From positions 4,650,001-4,714,000 of the forward strand of contig OZ253960.1 in assembly GCA_965267435.1 (NCBI GenBank): DNA of 64,000 nt. Reading direction: 5' to 3'. The translations under genes and the position numbers were made by a program. The DNA is from JAWPMT01 sp965267435. GTDB lineage: Bacteria; Bacteroidota; Bacteroidia; Cytophagales; Cyclobacteriaceae. The notes beneath the pieces are model-generated. The model was not told the origin of the DNA. It saw only the letters and a program-made list of their open reading frames with translations, and ran no database searches. Positions 16,212 to 25,266 of this stretch are shown in pieces (positions within the stretch are counted from its first letter, which is position 1; the number at the start of each line of letters is the position of its first letter).

Positions 16212-16772
16212 CTAGTCCTTCACTTCGACAATCATCTCGACTTCCACAGCAATATTCCGAGGTAATGAGCCCATCCCCACTGCAGCTCGAGCATGCTTGC
16301 CTCTCTCGCCAAAGACCTCCACGATCAAGTCGGAAAATCCATTGACCACTTCCGGCTGATTGGCGAATGTAGAATCACAATTGACCATGCCGAGCACTTT
16401 TACGACGCGGACGACATTGTTGAGGTCTCCAATCTCCGCTTTCAGCGCCGAAAGCTGTGTGATGGCAGCAAGCCTGGCCGCTTCATACCCCTCGTCGATC
16501 GTAAGATCGCGACCAACTTTCCCAGTGATGTATCCCCCCTCAGGCCTAGAAGGGCCTTTCCCGGCCATGAATACCAGATTGCCCGTCCTGACCGAATTTA
16601 CATAGTTGGCCACTGGCTTGGACGGTTCGGTGAGCTCGAGGCCCAGATCAGTGATCCGCTCTTCGACATCGTAGGTGTAGAGTGCCTCGTCCGCATCATC
16701 GTTATTGACTGTGACAGTACAAGAGCTTAGCAATAAGACGGCCGCTGTCAGGAATAGACTGAAGTGCTTCAT
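16212..16772 (-). CDS. RidA-family lipoprotein
   Basis: 186 residues. A lipoprotein signal ends at LLLSSC (Cys18), followed by about 35 variable residues and a RidA/YjgF domain: VRTGNLVFMAGKGP, GKVGRDLTIDEGYEAARLAAI, VVRVVKVLGMVNC, and HARAAVGMGSLPRNIAVEVEMIVEV. The Arg of the HARAAVG element matches the catalytic Arg of RidA. Normal RidA proteins hydrolyse reactive enamines/imines in the cytoplasm; an envelope-anchored form is unusual and its substrate is unknown. It follows the AsmA-like gene by 6 bp on the same strand and ends convergently against the XRE gene, 6 bp away. Confidence 0.85.
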   Translation of the reverse strand: MKHFSLFLTAAVLLLSSCTVTVNNDDADEALYTYDVEERITDLGLELTEPSKPVANYVNSVRTGNLVFMAGKGPSRPEGGYITGKVGRDLTIDEGYEAARLAAITQLSALKAEIGDLNNVVRVVKVLGMVNCDSTFANQPEVVNGFSDLIVEVFGERGKHARAAVGMGSLPRNIAVEVEMIVEVKD

Positions 16773-16778
16773 ATCAGG

Positions 16779-19520
16779 TTAGTTATTCTTCTTTTTCTTT
16801 TTGCCGAAAGGTAGCTTGATTTTGTCAGTTACGTCTTTGACTTCATTTTTCAGAGCTTCCTCCGCCGCCTTTTTCTCTTCCTCGAGCTTTTTTTCCGCTG
16901 CCGCCTTTTCCTCGGCAAGTTTCTGCTCCGCTGCTGCTCTTTGCTCCTCCGCCAGCCTCTCAGCTTCAGCCTTGCGCTTTTCTGCCTCTGCCAGTGCTTC
17001 CTGCTTGGCTTTTTCCAATTCAGCCTCAGCTTGCGCTTTCACAGCCGCTGTGCTCACGGCAGGCTGCTGCCCCTCTGATGCCGATAAACTGCGGAACTGT
17101 ACTTTGGGATCGACAAACGTTCCCCCCAGGCCCATCGCAATATCGACATTGGAGGCTACGGCGTCACTGATACCAAGTGTAGAAGATACAAGGCTGTTAA
17201 TCGCCTGGCCGGCGGCACCTGTCTCCACATTAAGAACAGTCATGCTATAGTCCAGGTCGCCCATCACGCCATTGCTCCCTTCGATCTGTGTAGCATACCC
17301 TCCGAGATTGATTTGGAAGGGTTTCACCTTGACTCTGCCCTCGTCGATTTCCACCTGCATCAGCACGTCCTGCAGCGTCACGCTCCCGTCATTGTCCCCA
17401 AAAGCATTGAGACCATTCTTGAAGCCCGATGCGATGCTGAGCAGCTTGACATTTTGCAACGAAGCATTAGCGACATTGAGCAATCCCAGTCCTCGCATGT
17501 CATTGTAATTCGGTGACATATCTGGCATGAGGGTACCCCCAATCTGGAATTCTGAAGAGAACCGACCCTGCATCTTCTCAGCAAAGGGCGCGAGCTGCTC
17601 CACCATGGCAAAAGCCTTGTAGGCCTCAGAGATGGACATATCCTTTACGATGAGATCGAAGCTATAAATCGGATCTTCAGGCATAGTTTCGTAGCTGCCG
17701 AGGATCTCAAACTGGCCATCAAGCAATCCAAAGTCTGCGCGTTCAATAAGTAACGCTCCGTTTCTAATGGTCACCAGGCCATTGAAATCTTTGATGTTCA
17801 GGTTGTCATAGACCATCTCTTGAATGCTCGATGCAAGCACAAAATCTATATTGGTGGGGATACGTGCCATTTCCGTGGAGAGCGAATCCTGTGACTCCTC
17901 TACCGGGCTCTCCTCCACCGCTGTTTCTACCGTGTCCTCGACCACCATCCATTCGTCAAGGTTTACCATCTTCGACTTGAAGTCAAATTTCGCCTGTAGT
18001 ACGCCTGTTTCCGTCAAAGCAAAATCCATGTAGTTACGAATCTCACCACTCAGGTTGAGATCGGTCAAACCGGCGTTACCCTGGAAACTTTTTAGGCTAA
18101 TAGCCGAGGGGTCAAAGCTCATTTCGCTGGATGCGATGCCAAAACCTTGAGGCAGATCAGGCGACGAGTACAAAAAATCTGAAATGGACATGGAACCTGT
18201 CGTCGGCAGCTCGGAATATCTCTCCGCTTCCAGTGCGGACATCCGGCCACTGCTGGTGAGGGTAGTGTTGATCTTCCCTTTGAGGTCCATTCCTTCGACT
18301 GGGACAATCTTGGTGATCTTCTCCAAATCCAGATTGCCATCCATACTAAAGTCCCAGGAATAGTCCTCCAGGTCCTGTAGCTGCAGCTTCGCACTCACCT
18401 GCTCGCCATCTACCAACATCGAAAAATCACGCACCTCAAATACAAATTCTGACAGATCCGCTGAAGGATAATCGAAGCCAGCATCAATTGTCAACTGGTC
18501 GATGGGAATAGGATATTCAGCGTATTGGATAGAGCCATCATTGACCGAGAGGTTGGCCTGTACCTGAGGCATGGTGAACTCATTGTACACACCTTTGACA
18601 ATCCCCGAAAATCCAATCTGGCCTCCTGCAGCGATGCCTGCGAGGTACTCCTGATATGTCCCGGGGATCAAGGACAGGATGCTCTTCAAATCGATTTCCT
18701 GACCCTCAAAACTGATGTCCATTTCGATGTTGTCTCCGGGCATACTAACGAAGCCGTCGAACCCAAAGCCGAAATCATTCAGCGCTAGTCGATTGTCTTT
18801 GAAGGTGAATAGCATTTGTCCCAGGTCCATGTTCAGCGTAAGGTCCGCTGAAAAGTCCTTTCTCGAGAGATAGGCCACTCCCTCGTACGAGGCAGTAATG
18901 TCTTTGATCTCCGTATTTGTGACGAGGTCAAATACTTCCAATGAAAAGTCTCCGGATCCTGAATGATCAATTTCACCAAGAAGCACTTTCGTCTGTCCGG
19001 CGCGATCGTCATACACAAGGGAGCCGTCACGGATTTCCCAGCTAGAGATGGCAACATTCAGATCGGAAGCAGTGGTATCAGTTGGGGCCTCCTCCAGGGG
19101 CGCTTCGGTCTCGCCAGTACTTTTAGCTATATCATAATTGGCCTTGCCGTCTTCAAGAACGATGACGTTGAACCGGGGTTGATCCAAAAGGATCTTTCTA
19201 ATGACGATCTGCTGGCCAGAAATCGCTGACATCAAATCGACTGTAACCTCAAAGGAACCAACAGACACGAGCGTATCTGCCGAGAACTCGTCTACACCAA
19301 CTACTCCAAAGTCACCCATGGCAACCGACAGGTTAGGGAATTGCTTGAAGAGCGATAGCCCGAATTGGTCGCTATCGTAAAAAACCCGGGCGTTGAGACT
19401 ACGTCCCAGCTCCTTGTCAAGTGCTTGTTGGATATCGTCCTTAAAAAAGAAGGGGATGGCCACCATGGCCAGCAGTACCAAGCCGATGACGATTGAGAAA
19501 ATGATGAGTACGCGTTTCAT
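16779..19520 (-). CDS. AsmA-family inner-membrane protein
   Basis: 913 residues. A single N-terminal membrane helix (about residues 4-26, VLIIFSIVIGLVLLAMVAIPFFF) is followed by a long beta-rich periplasmic region of the AsmA/TamB-like lipid-transfer class: early LNARVFYDSDQFGLSLFKQFP, a middle linker rich in Glu/Ser, and a late AsmA_2-type part near GLGLLNVANASLQNVKLLS. Such proteins are thought to bridge membranes for phospholipid transport or outer-membrane assembly. The C-terminus is unusual: residues 827-896 are almost only Ala, Glu, Lys, Gln and Arg in an i/i+4 charge pattern, predicting a long single alpha helix, then a basic end (GKKKKKNN). It heads the RidA-like gene in an apparent two-gene operon. 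Confidence 0.85.
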   Translation of the reverse strand: MKRVLIIFSIVIGLVLLAMVAIPFFFKDDIQQALDKELGRSLNARVFYDSDQFGLSLFKQFPNLSVAMGDFGVVGVDEFSADTLVSVGSFEVTVDLMSAISGQQIVIRKILLDQPRFNVIVLEDGKANYDIAKSTGETEAPLEEAPTDTTASDLNVAISSWEIRDGSLVYDDRAGQTKVLLGEIDHSGSGDFSLEVFDLVTNTEIKDITASYEGVAYLSRKDFSADLTLNMDLGQMLFTFKDNRLALNDFGFGFDGFVSMPGDNIEMDISFEGQEIDLKSILSLIPGTYQEYLAGIAAGGQIGFSGIVKGVYNEFTMPQVQANLSVNDGSIQYAEYPIPIDQLTIDAGFDYPSADLSEFVFEVRDFSMLVDGEQVSAKLQLQDLEDYSWDFSMDGNLDLEKITKIVPVEGMDLKGKINTTLTSSGRMSALEAERYSELPTTGSMSISDFLYSSPDLPQGFGIASSEMSFDPSAISLKSFQGNAGLTDLNLSGEIRNYMDFALTETGVLQAKFDFKSKMVNLDEWMVVEDTVETAVEESPVEESQDSLSTEMARIPTNIDFVLASSIQEMVYDNLNIKDFNGLVTIRNGALLIERADFGLLDGQFEILGSYETMPEDPIYSFDLIVKDMSISEAYKAFAMVEQLAPFAEKMQGRFSSEFQIGGTLMPDMSPNYNDMRGLGLLNVANASLQNVKLLSIASGFKNGLNAFGDNDGSVTLQDVLMQVEIDEGRVKVKPFQINLGGYATQIEGSNGVMGDLDYSMTVLNVETGAAGQAINSLVSSTLGISDAVASNVDIAMGLGGTFVDPKVQFRSLSASEGQQPAVSTAAVKAQAEAELEKAKQEALAEAEKRKAEAERLAEEQRAAAEQKLAEEKAAAEKKLEEEKKAAEEALKNEVKDVTDKIKLPFGKKKKKNN

Positions 19521-19668
19521 GCTGATATTGTTTTGACGGTTCTAGATGCAGGCTCCTACATAATAACAGAGTAATCCATCGTATAGTGGCAAATACCTCA
19601 ACCAAGGTACTGAAAATAGCAGCACTGCCGAATTTGGAAATCGTATTTAATCAAAGGAAAAAATTTTC

Positions 19669-20061
19669 TCATTTCGTGAGTGTAAGGAAGATGTCTTCCA
19701 TCAACTGTAGCTCGATCTTGCTCTCCGACCGAGACAACACTTTATAGGACATCCCGTACACATCTTTCTCATTGAGAAGATGCAGTGAATCGTTTGCCGT
19801 CTTCCAGCCCAGTGCATGACGGAGCGTATCCTCACTGAATATGCATCCCTCATAGCCGTAGGCAGTAATCGCTACACTATCGGGAGAAAACGCAATAATG
19901 CCGGACATGGTGAAATCCATGTCTTCCATTCCTGGAAACGACTCGGGAAGAGTTCGCCATTGTGCGTCCCATTTGCCTAAGAAAGTCTGGTCCTTTTCGA
20001 CCTCAGAAGTACAGCCTACTAATGCAAGCAGTACCAAGATGCTGATGACTTTGCCTTTCAT
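19669..20061 (-). CDS. Small lipoprotein, function unknown
   Basis: 130 residues with a clear lipoprotein signal (MKGKVISILVLLALVGC, Cys17). The mature part begins TSEVEKDQTFLGKWDAQWRT and then alternates short polar and hydrophobic stretches, as in small lipocalin-like or beta-sandwich lipoproteins of Bacteroidota: LGKWDAQW near the start, IELQLMEDIFLTLTK at the end. No family was recognised. It stands alone, 148 bp upstream of the AsmA gene on the same strand. Confidence 0.7.
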   Translation of the reverse strand: MKGKVISILVLLALVGCTSEVEKDQTFLGKWDAQWRTLPESFPGMEDMDFTMSGIIAFSPDSVAITAYGYEGCIFSEDTLRHALGWKTANDSLHLLNEKDVYGMSYKVLSRSESKIELQLMEDIFLTLTK

Positions 20062-20325
20062 AGCTTAATTGAATCTAAAACGAAAATAGGCACCACAGCG
20101 GAAGAATGGGCAATCTGCCACATGGTTTTTGCCCCTTAGGGCCTCGTCGCGGAGATAAGTGCCAAAAACCATCGATTCCGAGCTTAGAAGCCTAAAATAC
20201 CTCAATGTAGCTTCCATTCACGTTGATACGCCCAAATCCCCTGTTCACACCATTTCATTCCTCAAACCTGACTACAAATGATAATATAGTTGGCTAGCTC
20301 ATAAAATCTAAAGCTGGAATTGCCG
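20062..20325 (+). other. Intergenic region between two divergent genes
   Basis: This is the longest gene-free stretch in the window after the small peptide at 13921 is counted. No tRNA, open small gene or strong terminator was seen. A sequence near TATAGTTG around 20286 is one base from the Bacteroidota -7 element and could serve the + strand gene, but no matching -33 element was found. The region should contain both promoters for the flanking divergent genes. Confidence 0.5.
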
Positions 20326-21006
20326 ATGTTGAAGGGATTATTTCTTGTGTGCTCTGTTTTGGTCTTCACCCACTTCTCTAATGCCCAATATCCATTCTTT
20401 GAGGAGGACACCAAGCTGCCGCAGGAACTTGAAGTGCTGGTAGGCGAGCTTCACGCCAGTCAGATCCCAATGAGGAAAAAGCTCACAAAACTCTTTTTCG
20501 AGGTCAAGCGAAATTATCTCAATCATCACCAACTAAGCAGTACCTACGCCAGCACTCTACGTGGAGAAACATATGACTGTGTAACTGGAACGTTGCTGTT
20601 TGACAACCTCCTGCGAGCTCTAGGACTCGAAACCACCATCCACGAGTTTAATCACCATGTGCTTTTGGCAGTACATACAGACAAGGAGGACTTCCTCTTT
20701 GACTCCACCGACCCTTATGGTATGATAAGGGGCAGACGGGACATTGCCGCAACCATTGCATTCTATAAACGACAGAAAGAAGTACTACCCAACAAGAATA
20801 TCTACGAAACGATCGAGGCAGATCAAGCCATTGGACTCTACTATTTCAATCAGTCAGTAAAGCACCTGGATACAGAAGAAATTGGTGCGGCGAGGGCTTA
20901 TGCGGCGCTTGCCTTGCAGCAGTATCCCTGTGATCGGACATTCGCCCTCAGCGACCTTTTGAGCCGTCCTCCACAACAGATTTTGTCGGTCTACGGTAGC
21001 AAGTAA
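20326..21006 (+). CDS. Exported transglutaminase-like protein
   Basis: 226 residues from the ATG at 20326, which gives a signal peptide (MLKGLFLVCSVLVFTHFSNA, cleavage before QYPFF). A Cys-His-Asp arrangement typical of transglutaminase-like folds is visible: YDCVTGTLLFDNLLRALG (C85), FNHHVLLAV (H111) and FLFDSTDPYG (D127). The C-terminal part looks helical and repeat-like (EIGAARAYAALALQQYP). A TTG at 20320 is a less likely start. Such domains can be proteases or amidases as well as cross-linkers, so no reaction is assigned. It stands alone, with the two neighbouring genes on the opposite strand. Confidence 0.6.
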   Translation: MLKGLFLVCSVLVFTHFSNAQYPFFEEDTKLPQELEVLVGELHASQIPMRKKLTKLFFEVKRNYLNHHQLSSTYASTLRGETYDCVTGTLLFDNLLRALGLETTIHEFNHHVLLAVHTDKEDFLFDSTDPYGMIRGRRDIAATIAFYKRQKEVLPNKNIYETIEADQAIGLYYFNQSVKHLDTEEIGAARAYAALALQQYPCDRTFALSDLLSRPPQQILSVYGSK

Positions 21007-21038
21007 CGGTCATCGGGGGCCACTCTGGCAAGCAAAAA

Positions 21039-23186
21039 TCAATTGACTTCGAGAATTCTGAATTCTACTCTACGGTTTTGCTGTCGTCCCTCTTTCGTAG
21101 AATTAGTAGCAACGGGGGCGGACTCACCATGGCCTATGATTGCTATACGATCAGCCGATACACCCTTCGATACAAAATAGTTGGCTACCATGGTAGCCCG
21201 TCGTTCCGACAGCTCCAGATTGTAATCTTCCTCACCAACGCTATCGGTGTGACCGGAGACCTCGATCCGCTGGATATCACCATTGGTGAGAAACTCAATG
21301 ATGCGGTGCATTTCTACGTAAGCACTCGTTTTGAAATCTGCCGTATCAAAATCAAAAAAGATGTTGCGCATGGTGATGACCCGCCCCTTCTCGATTGGTT
21401 GAAGTAGAAGGCTGATGCGCAAAGAGTCGATTTCCTGTTCAAGATCAAGGTCTACGATTTCACTTTGTGCCAGGAAACCGTCCTTCTCAGCAACCACTGA
21501 GTATTTCGCACCGGGCATGAGCGCAAATGCAAATTCACCTTTCTCCCCAGCTTCAATCTCACCCAGGACAATGCCATCTGGAAGTCTCTCAATATTCACA
21601 GAGGTACTGTCGAGGATCTTCTTGCTGCTGGCATCCCTGATCGTGCCCAGGACAACAACCATCTTGGGTGCCTTCTCAGAGGGTGGCACAGCTTCTTCTC
21701 CATCCTGCAACATAGCACTTGGTGGAGCACCGTCTTCCACGACGGCGGCAATCGTGGGCTCTTCCTCAAGTAAATGCGCCACAGTAGCGAATAGTGGGTT
21801 GTCTTGTGAAACAAGAAAATCCTCAGCCCGAAACGTGAAGATGTCCATGTTCTCATTGACGTCGCTGCGAGCAAAGAATAGATTCTTACCCGCTGTTGGA
21901 ATACTGAAGTATTCATCATCAAAGCTTGTGTTTACCGCGGCTCCAAGGTTTTCTGGAGGGGACCAGTTGGACCAGGAGTCGTCCAATCTTCGCGAGACAT
22001 AGATGTCTGAGGCTCCATAGCCTGTGTGGCCAGCTGAGGAAAAATAAAGTACATCGGCATCCCCGGCCAGGAAGGGTGCCGTCTCCATAGCGATCGTGTT
22101 GATATCACCCCCAAGGTTGCGTGGCTCGCTCCATAATTCTCCTTTCTTGAAAGAAACATAGAGGTCCCGTTGGCCATAGGTCTCTTCTCTTTCCGATGAT
22201 ATCAGTAGAATTTCGCCGCCGGCCGCCAAAAAGAAGTCAGCTTTTCGGTCGTAGTTGTAATCATTTTCAATCTCCAGCGGTAGTGGATCTGAGTATACAC
22301 CATTGTCGTAGGTAGACATGGAAGTGCCCATAAACATTCGGCCGTTGCGGCCATACCTATTCCCTAGAACCAAAACTTCCTTGCCATCCACGACCGTAAT
22401 CGAGCTGATGAAATTTGGTCCCTTTGTGTTGAGAGGTGACCCCAGGTTGGTGGCTGGCTGCCATTCCCCAGTGTTCTGGTCAAGGGTGGATACCCAAATG
22501 TCCTCGGGGTCCCCAGCCCCCCCTGTATTCTCTGGGTGATATTGGCGGCTGAAATACAGGCGCTTTCCGTCCGGTGAGATGATGGGTCCATGCTCGGTAT
22601 AGGCGCTATTCACATTGGCACTGAGCCGTGTGGCAGGTATCTCGGGGTTTACGCTCTTTGCGACCTGAATAAGCACGCTTATGGGAATATTCGACGCGGA
22701 AATACCTATGGCATCCAAGGCGTTGTGTCCCGGAACCTGGTCCCCACTTAACTCAACACGTAGCGCTTTGATTTTGTAGGATGTTTCCTCAAAAAACAAA
22801 TTGAGTAGCCTCGATTCTATAGGTAGGACGGTAGGCGTAAGCTCGAACAGTAAATAGTCGTTGTAGTCTTGATCGTAGGCATATACGGCTGTCACCGCCC
22901 CCGGATTCTCCGATTCGGCGATAGCCACCTGCTTGGCTATAATAGGGGTGTCAAATTCGACAATGATATACTCTGATTTATCAGACTTCTTAGGCCGCCA
23001 CGAGTTCGGATTCTGACCGCCGCCGGGTAGTACATTGGGTTTGTGGAGAACCTGTAGGGCCGAGTATTCCAGGGGACCGTATTCCGACGATACATCCAAC
23101 ACCTCAGCCGCCCAAATGACAGTACCCTGGGCCCACACAGTGGTAGTACATGCAATTGAAATGATGAAAAATAGAACTCTAGCCAT
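21039..23186 (-). CDS. PD40-repeat OmpA-family outer-membrane protein
   Basis: 715 residues with signal peptide (cleavage near VWAQG). Order of parts: a discoidin-like region at about 25-165; PD40/WD40-like propeller repeats at about 195-450 (SPDGKRLYFSRQYHP, ADVLYFSSAGHTGYGASDIYVSRR); a carboxypeptidase-regulatory-like beta-sandwich near 510-590 (VVLGTIRDASSKKILDSTSVN); and a C-terminal OmpA domain from about 600. The OmpA domain includes VSGHTDSVGEEDYNLELSERR and the ending NRRVEFRI, which should bind peptidoglycan. This build is frequent in Bacteroidota envelope proteins. It is the last gene of the long minus-strand run, 13 bp after a second OmpA-family gene. Confidence 0.88.
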   Translation of the reverse strand: MARVLFFIISIACTTTVWAQGTVIWAAEVLDVSSEYGPLEYSALQVLHKPNVLPGGGQNPNSWRPKKSDKSEYIIVEFDTPIIAKQVAIAESENPGAVTAVYAYDQDYNDYLLFELTPTVLPIESRLLNLFFEETSYKIKALRVELSGDQVPGHNALDAIGISASNIPISVLIQVAKSVNPEIPATRLSANVNSAYTEHGPIISPDGKRLYFSRQYHPENTGGAGDPEDIWVSTLDQNTGEWQPATNLGSPLNTKGPNFISSITVVDGKEVLVLGNRYGRNGRMFMGTSMSTYDNGVYSDPLPLEIENDYNYDRKADFFLAAGGEILLISSEREETYGQRDLYVSFKKGELWSEPRNLGGDINTIAMETAPFLAGDADVLYFSSAGHTGYGASDIYVSRRLDDSWSNWSPPENLGAAVNTSFDDEYFSIPTAGKNLFFARSDVNENMDIFTFRAEDFLVSQDNPLFATVAHLLEEEPTIAAVVEDGAPPSAMLQDGEEAVPPSEKAPKMVVVLGTIRDASSKKILDSTSVNIERLPDGIVLGEIEAGEKGEFAFALMPGAKYSVVAEKDGFLAQSEIVDLDLEQEIDSLRISLLLQPIEKGRVITMRNIFFDFDTADFKTSAYVEMHRIIEFLTNGDIQRIEVSGHTDSVGEEDYNLELSERRATMVANYFVSKGVSADRIAIIGHGESAPVATNSTKEGRQQNRRVEFRILEVN

Positions 23187-23199
23187 TATTCATTGATCT

Positions 23200-23895
23200 T
23201 TATCGAGCAATTACTCTCACCTCCACCCGCCGGTTAGCGGCGACTGCCTCTGGCGTGCGCTCCTCCGAAAGGGGATGGGTGCCTCCGAAAGCTTTCGTCT
23301 TCACTCGATCGTCGTCTATGCCCTTTTTTCTTAGGTACTCCTTGACGGCCGTCACCCTGGCCTCAGATAGCCTCATGTTCGCATCAGGATTACCCGCAAT
23401 ATCGGTGTGGCCCTCCAACTGAACGACCGTAGTGGGTCGGTCTTTGAGCCACCGAACGAAGTCATTGAGCTCCTCGTAAGAGGTCTCCCGAATTACATCA
23501 CTGCCCCGGCCAAATATTAAGTCATGTAGTGTGAAATTCTCTTCTTCAACTGGTTCCATGTAATAGTCAACGATCATCTCGCCCGATTCACCAGCTCCCA
23601 CGACGGATAAGGTGTCAAAATCTTCTGCCCATCCATCCCCCTGGAGACGGATGTAGTAGTCCGTTTCCACTGCTAACCAAAATTCGAATGAACCCTCCCG
23701 GGTGCTATAGAAGTCGCCGCTATGCCCACGATGGGGTAGTTGCTCATACCTGATATTGGCTACCGCGGGCGTGCTGTCCGCGGCGCTGTAAAGATGACCC
23801 GTGACCTTCACGTACTGCCCCTGGGCCAGAAGAGGGTCACTGCTAGCGATGAACACCGTCAATAGGGCGGTTATGGAAAGTAGTCTTCTCATCAT
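23200..23895 (-). CDS. OmpA-family protein, short form
   Basis: 231 residues with signal peptide (MMRRLLSITALLTVFIAS, then DPLLAQG). The N-terminal half is a small beta-sandwich-like region (VTGHLYSAADSTPAVANIRYE). The C-terminal half is an OmpA peptidoglycan-binding domain: VVQLEGHTDIAGNPDANMRLSEARV, KAFGGTHPLSEERTPEA and NRRVEVRVI. It probably sits in the periplasm or outer membrane and binds diaminopimelate-type peptidoglycan. It is paired with the larger OmpA protein encoded just after it; both follow the M23 peptidase gene. Confidence 0.85.
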   Translation of the reverse strand: MMRRLLSITALLTVFIASSDPLLAQGQYVKVTGHLYSAADSTPAVANIRYEQLPHRGHSGDFYSTREGSFEFWLAVETDYYIRLQGDGWAEDFDTLSVVGAGESGEMIVDYYMEPVEEENFTLHDLIFGRGSDVIRETSYEELNDFVRWLKDRPTTVVQLEGHTDIAGNPDANMRLSEARVTAVKEYLRKKGIDDDRVKTKAFGGTHPLSEERTPEAVAANRRVEVRVIAR

Positions 23896-23944
23896 TACAA
23901 TGTAAAAATTAGCATTACATCATCATGCAAGGGGTGATTGGCCC

Positions 23945-25258
23945 CTACTTGCTGCTTGCACCTACTGCCGCTCCCTGGGCTACACTTGCCAGGATGGCGT
24001 CTCTTTGTTGTGGGTGCCACTCTATTCTTTCCAGCTGGTCAACAACAATATTTTTCGTATGCAAAAAATCCAACAGTTCAGATGCATCGATGGGCTTGCT
24101 CGGCGGCAGGTCAACCTTCAGGGCGTCCACCTGTCTTCCGTTCTTCCAGAAGCGAAAGCATAAGTGGGGGCCTGTTGCCAGACCAGTACTACCTACATAT
24201 CCGATGGTCTGTCCCTGCTTAACCTGCATTCCGGCACGTATACCCTTGGCAATTTTTGACAAATGAAGGTACTGGGTTGTGTAATTACTGTTATGCTTGA
24301 CCTTAACAAAGTTGCCGTTGTACTTGCCATACCTTGCTTCCAAAATCACACCATCGCCCACTGTCCGCACGGGTGTGCCGGGACGAGCTGCATAGTCAGT
24401 GCCCAGATGGGCTTTGTATCTCTTAAGTACGGGATGAAATCGCTTAGGCGTATACCGCGAGCTTATCCTCGAATAATTCAGAGGAGCACGTAGGAAGGTC
24501 TTTCGCAGACTGTTGCCCTCTTCATCAAAATAGTCACCCAATTCATTCTTACTGTAGTTGACGGCATAGTACTTTTTGTCGAAATGCTCGAAATAAGCGC
24601 CTTTGATTGAATTGATCGCTACCGGATTGCCATCTACCTGCTCCTCTTCATAAATGACCTTGAAGCGGTCTCCGGCCTGGATTCTGAAAAAATCCACTTG
24701 CCACGCAAAGATATCCACGAGCTTGCTGACCAACGCTGGTGATGCTCCGGCTTCGAGTATCTTGTCGTAAACGGAGGAGTTGCGCTCAATAACTGCTGCT
24801 ATCTCCCTCTCTACGAATTGCGACTCCTTCTCAACATACTTCACATAGATGGAATCGAGCAAGTTGAAAACGACGTAAGAGCGCTCATCAGGTTCGAAAA
24901 ACATTTGTCTGGCCGTCTTCAACGAGTCATTTTCGTGGATGATCGTGTACTCATAGCCCGCCTTGAACTTTCTGACGTCGTAAACGCCTCTGGCCTTAGA
25001 CGCCAACTCATAGATCTGTTGGTGATCGATGTTGAACGAAGACAAGATGTCGGAGATGTTCTGGCTCCATCTGACCCGGTTTTTGGTCACAATGAACGAA
25101 TCGACGGGGAACCCGAAGAGTAAATTGGGCGCAGGTACTTCCGCCAGTAGCGTGTCAGGCACCTCGACCGGCATTTGTGATTGCTGCGTGCTGGTCTGAT
25201 AATCGCAGGAAACTGTGATGGCCATACTCACAAGGAGCAGGACTGATAACGCTTTCAA
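23945..25258 (-). CDS. M23-family peptidoglycan endopeptidase-like lipoprotein
   Basis: 437 residues. The signal ends at a lipobox-like TVSC (Cys19). The central region resembles the OapA/LysM-linker part of MepM-type enzymes, with DRFKVIYEEEQVDGNPVAI. The M23 core has the zinc motif HLGTDYA (His, Asp) and a loop GTPVRTVGDGVILEARYGKYNG. The second HxH motif reads GPHLCFRF, so the usual zinc-ligand His is Cys. A zinc site with Cys is possible, but the activity is uncertain. The family cleaves peptidoglycan cross-links during wall growth. The dsbD gene ends 8 bp upstream of its start. Confidence 0.82.
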   Translation of the reverse strand: MKALSVLLLVSMAITVSCDYQTSTQQSQMPVEVPDTLLAEVPAPNLLFGFPVDSFIVTKNRVRWSQNISDILSSFNIDHQQIYELASKARGVYDVRKFKAGYEYTIIHENDSLKTARQMFFEPDERSYVVFNLLDSIYVKYVEKESQFVEREIAAVIERNSSVYDKILEAGASPALVSKLVDIFAWQVDFFRIQAGDRFKVIYEEEQVDGNPVAINSIKGAYFEHFDKKYYAVNYSKNELGDYFDEEGNSLRKTFLRAPLNYSRISSRYTPKRFHPVLKRYKAHLGTDYAARPGTPVRTVGDGVILEARYGKYNGNFVKVKHNSNYTTQYLHLSKIAKGIRAGMQVKQGQTIGYVGSTGLATGPHLCFRFWKNGRQVDALKVDLPPSKPIDASELLDFLHTKNIVVDQLERIEWHPQQRDAILASVAQGAAVGASSK

Positions 25259-25266
25259 AATCTTGA

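Noticed and set aside
23885..23935. Inverted repeat ATGTAA/TTACAT before the short OmpA gene
   Set aside because: AT-rich six-base arms of this kind are expected by chance; no promoter element fits beside it.
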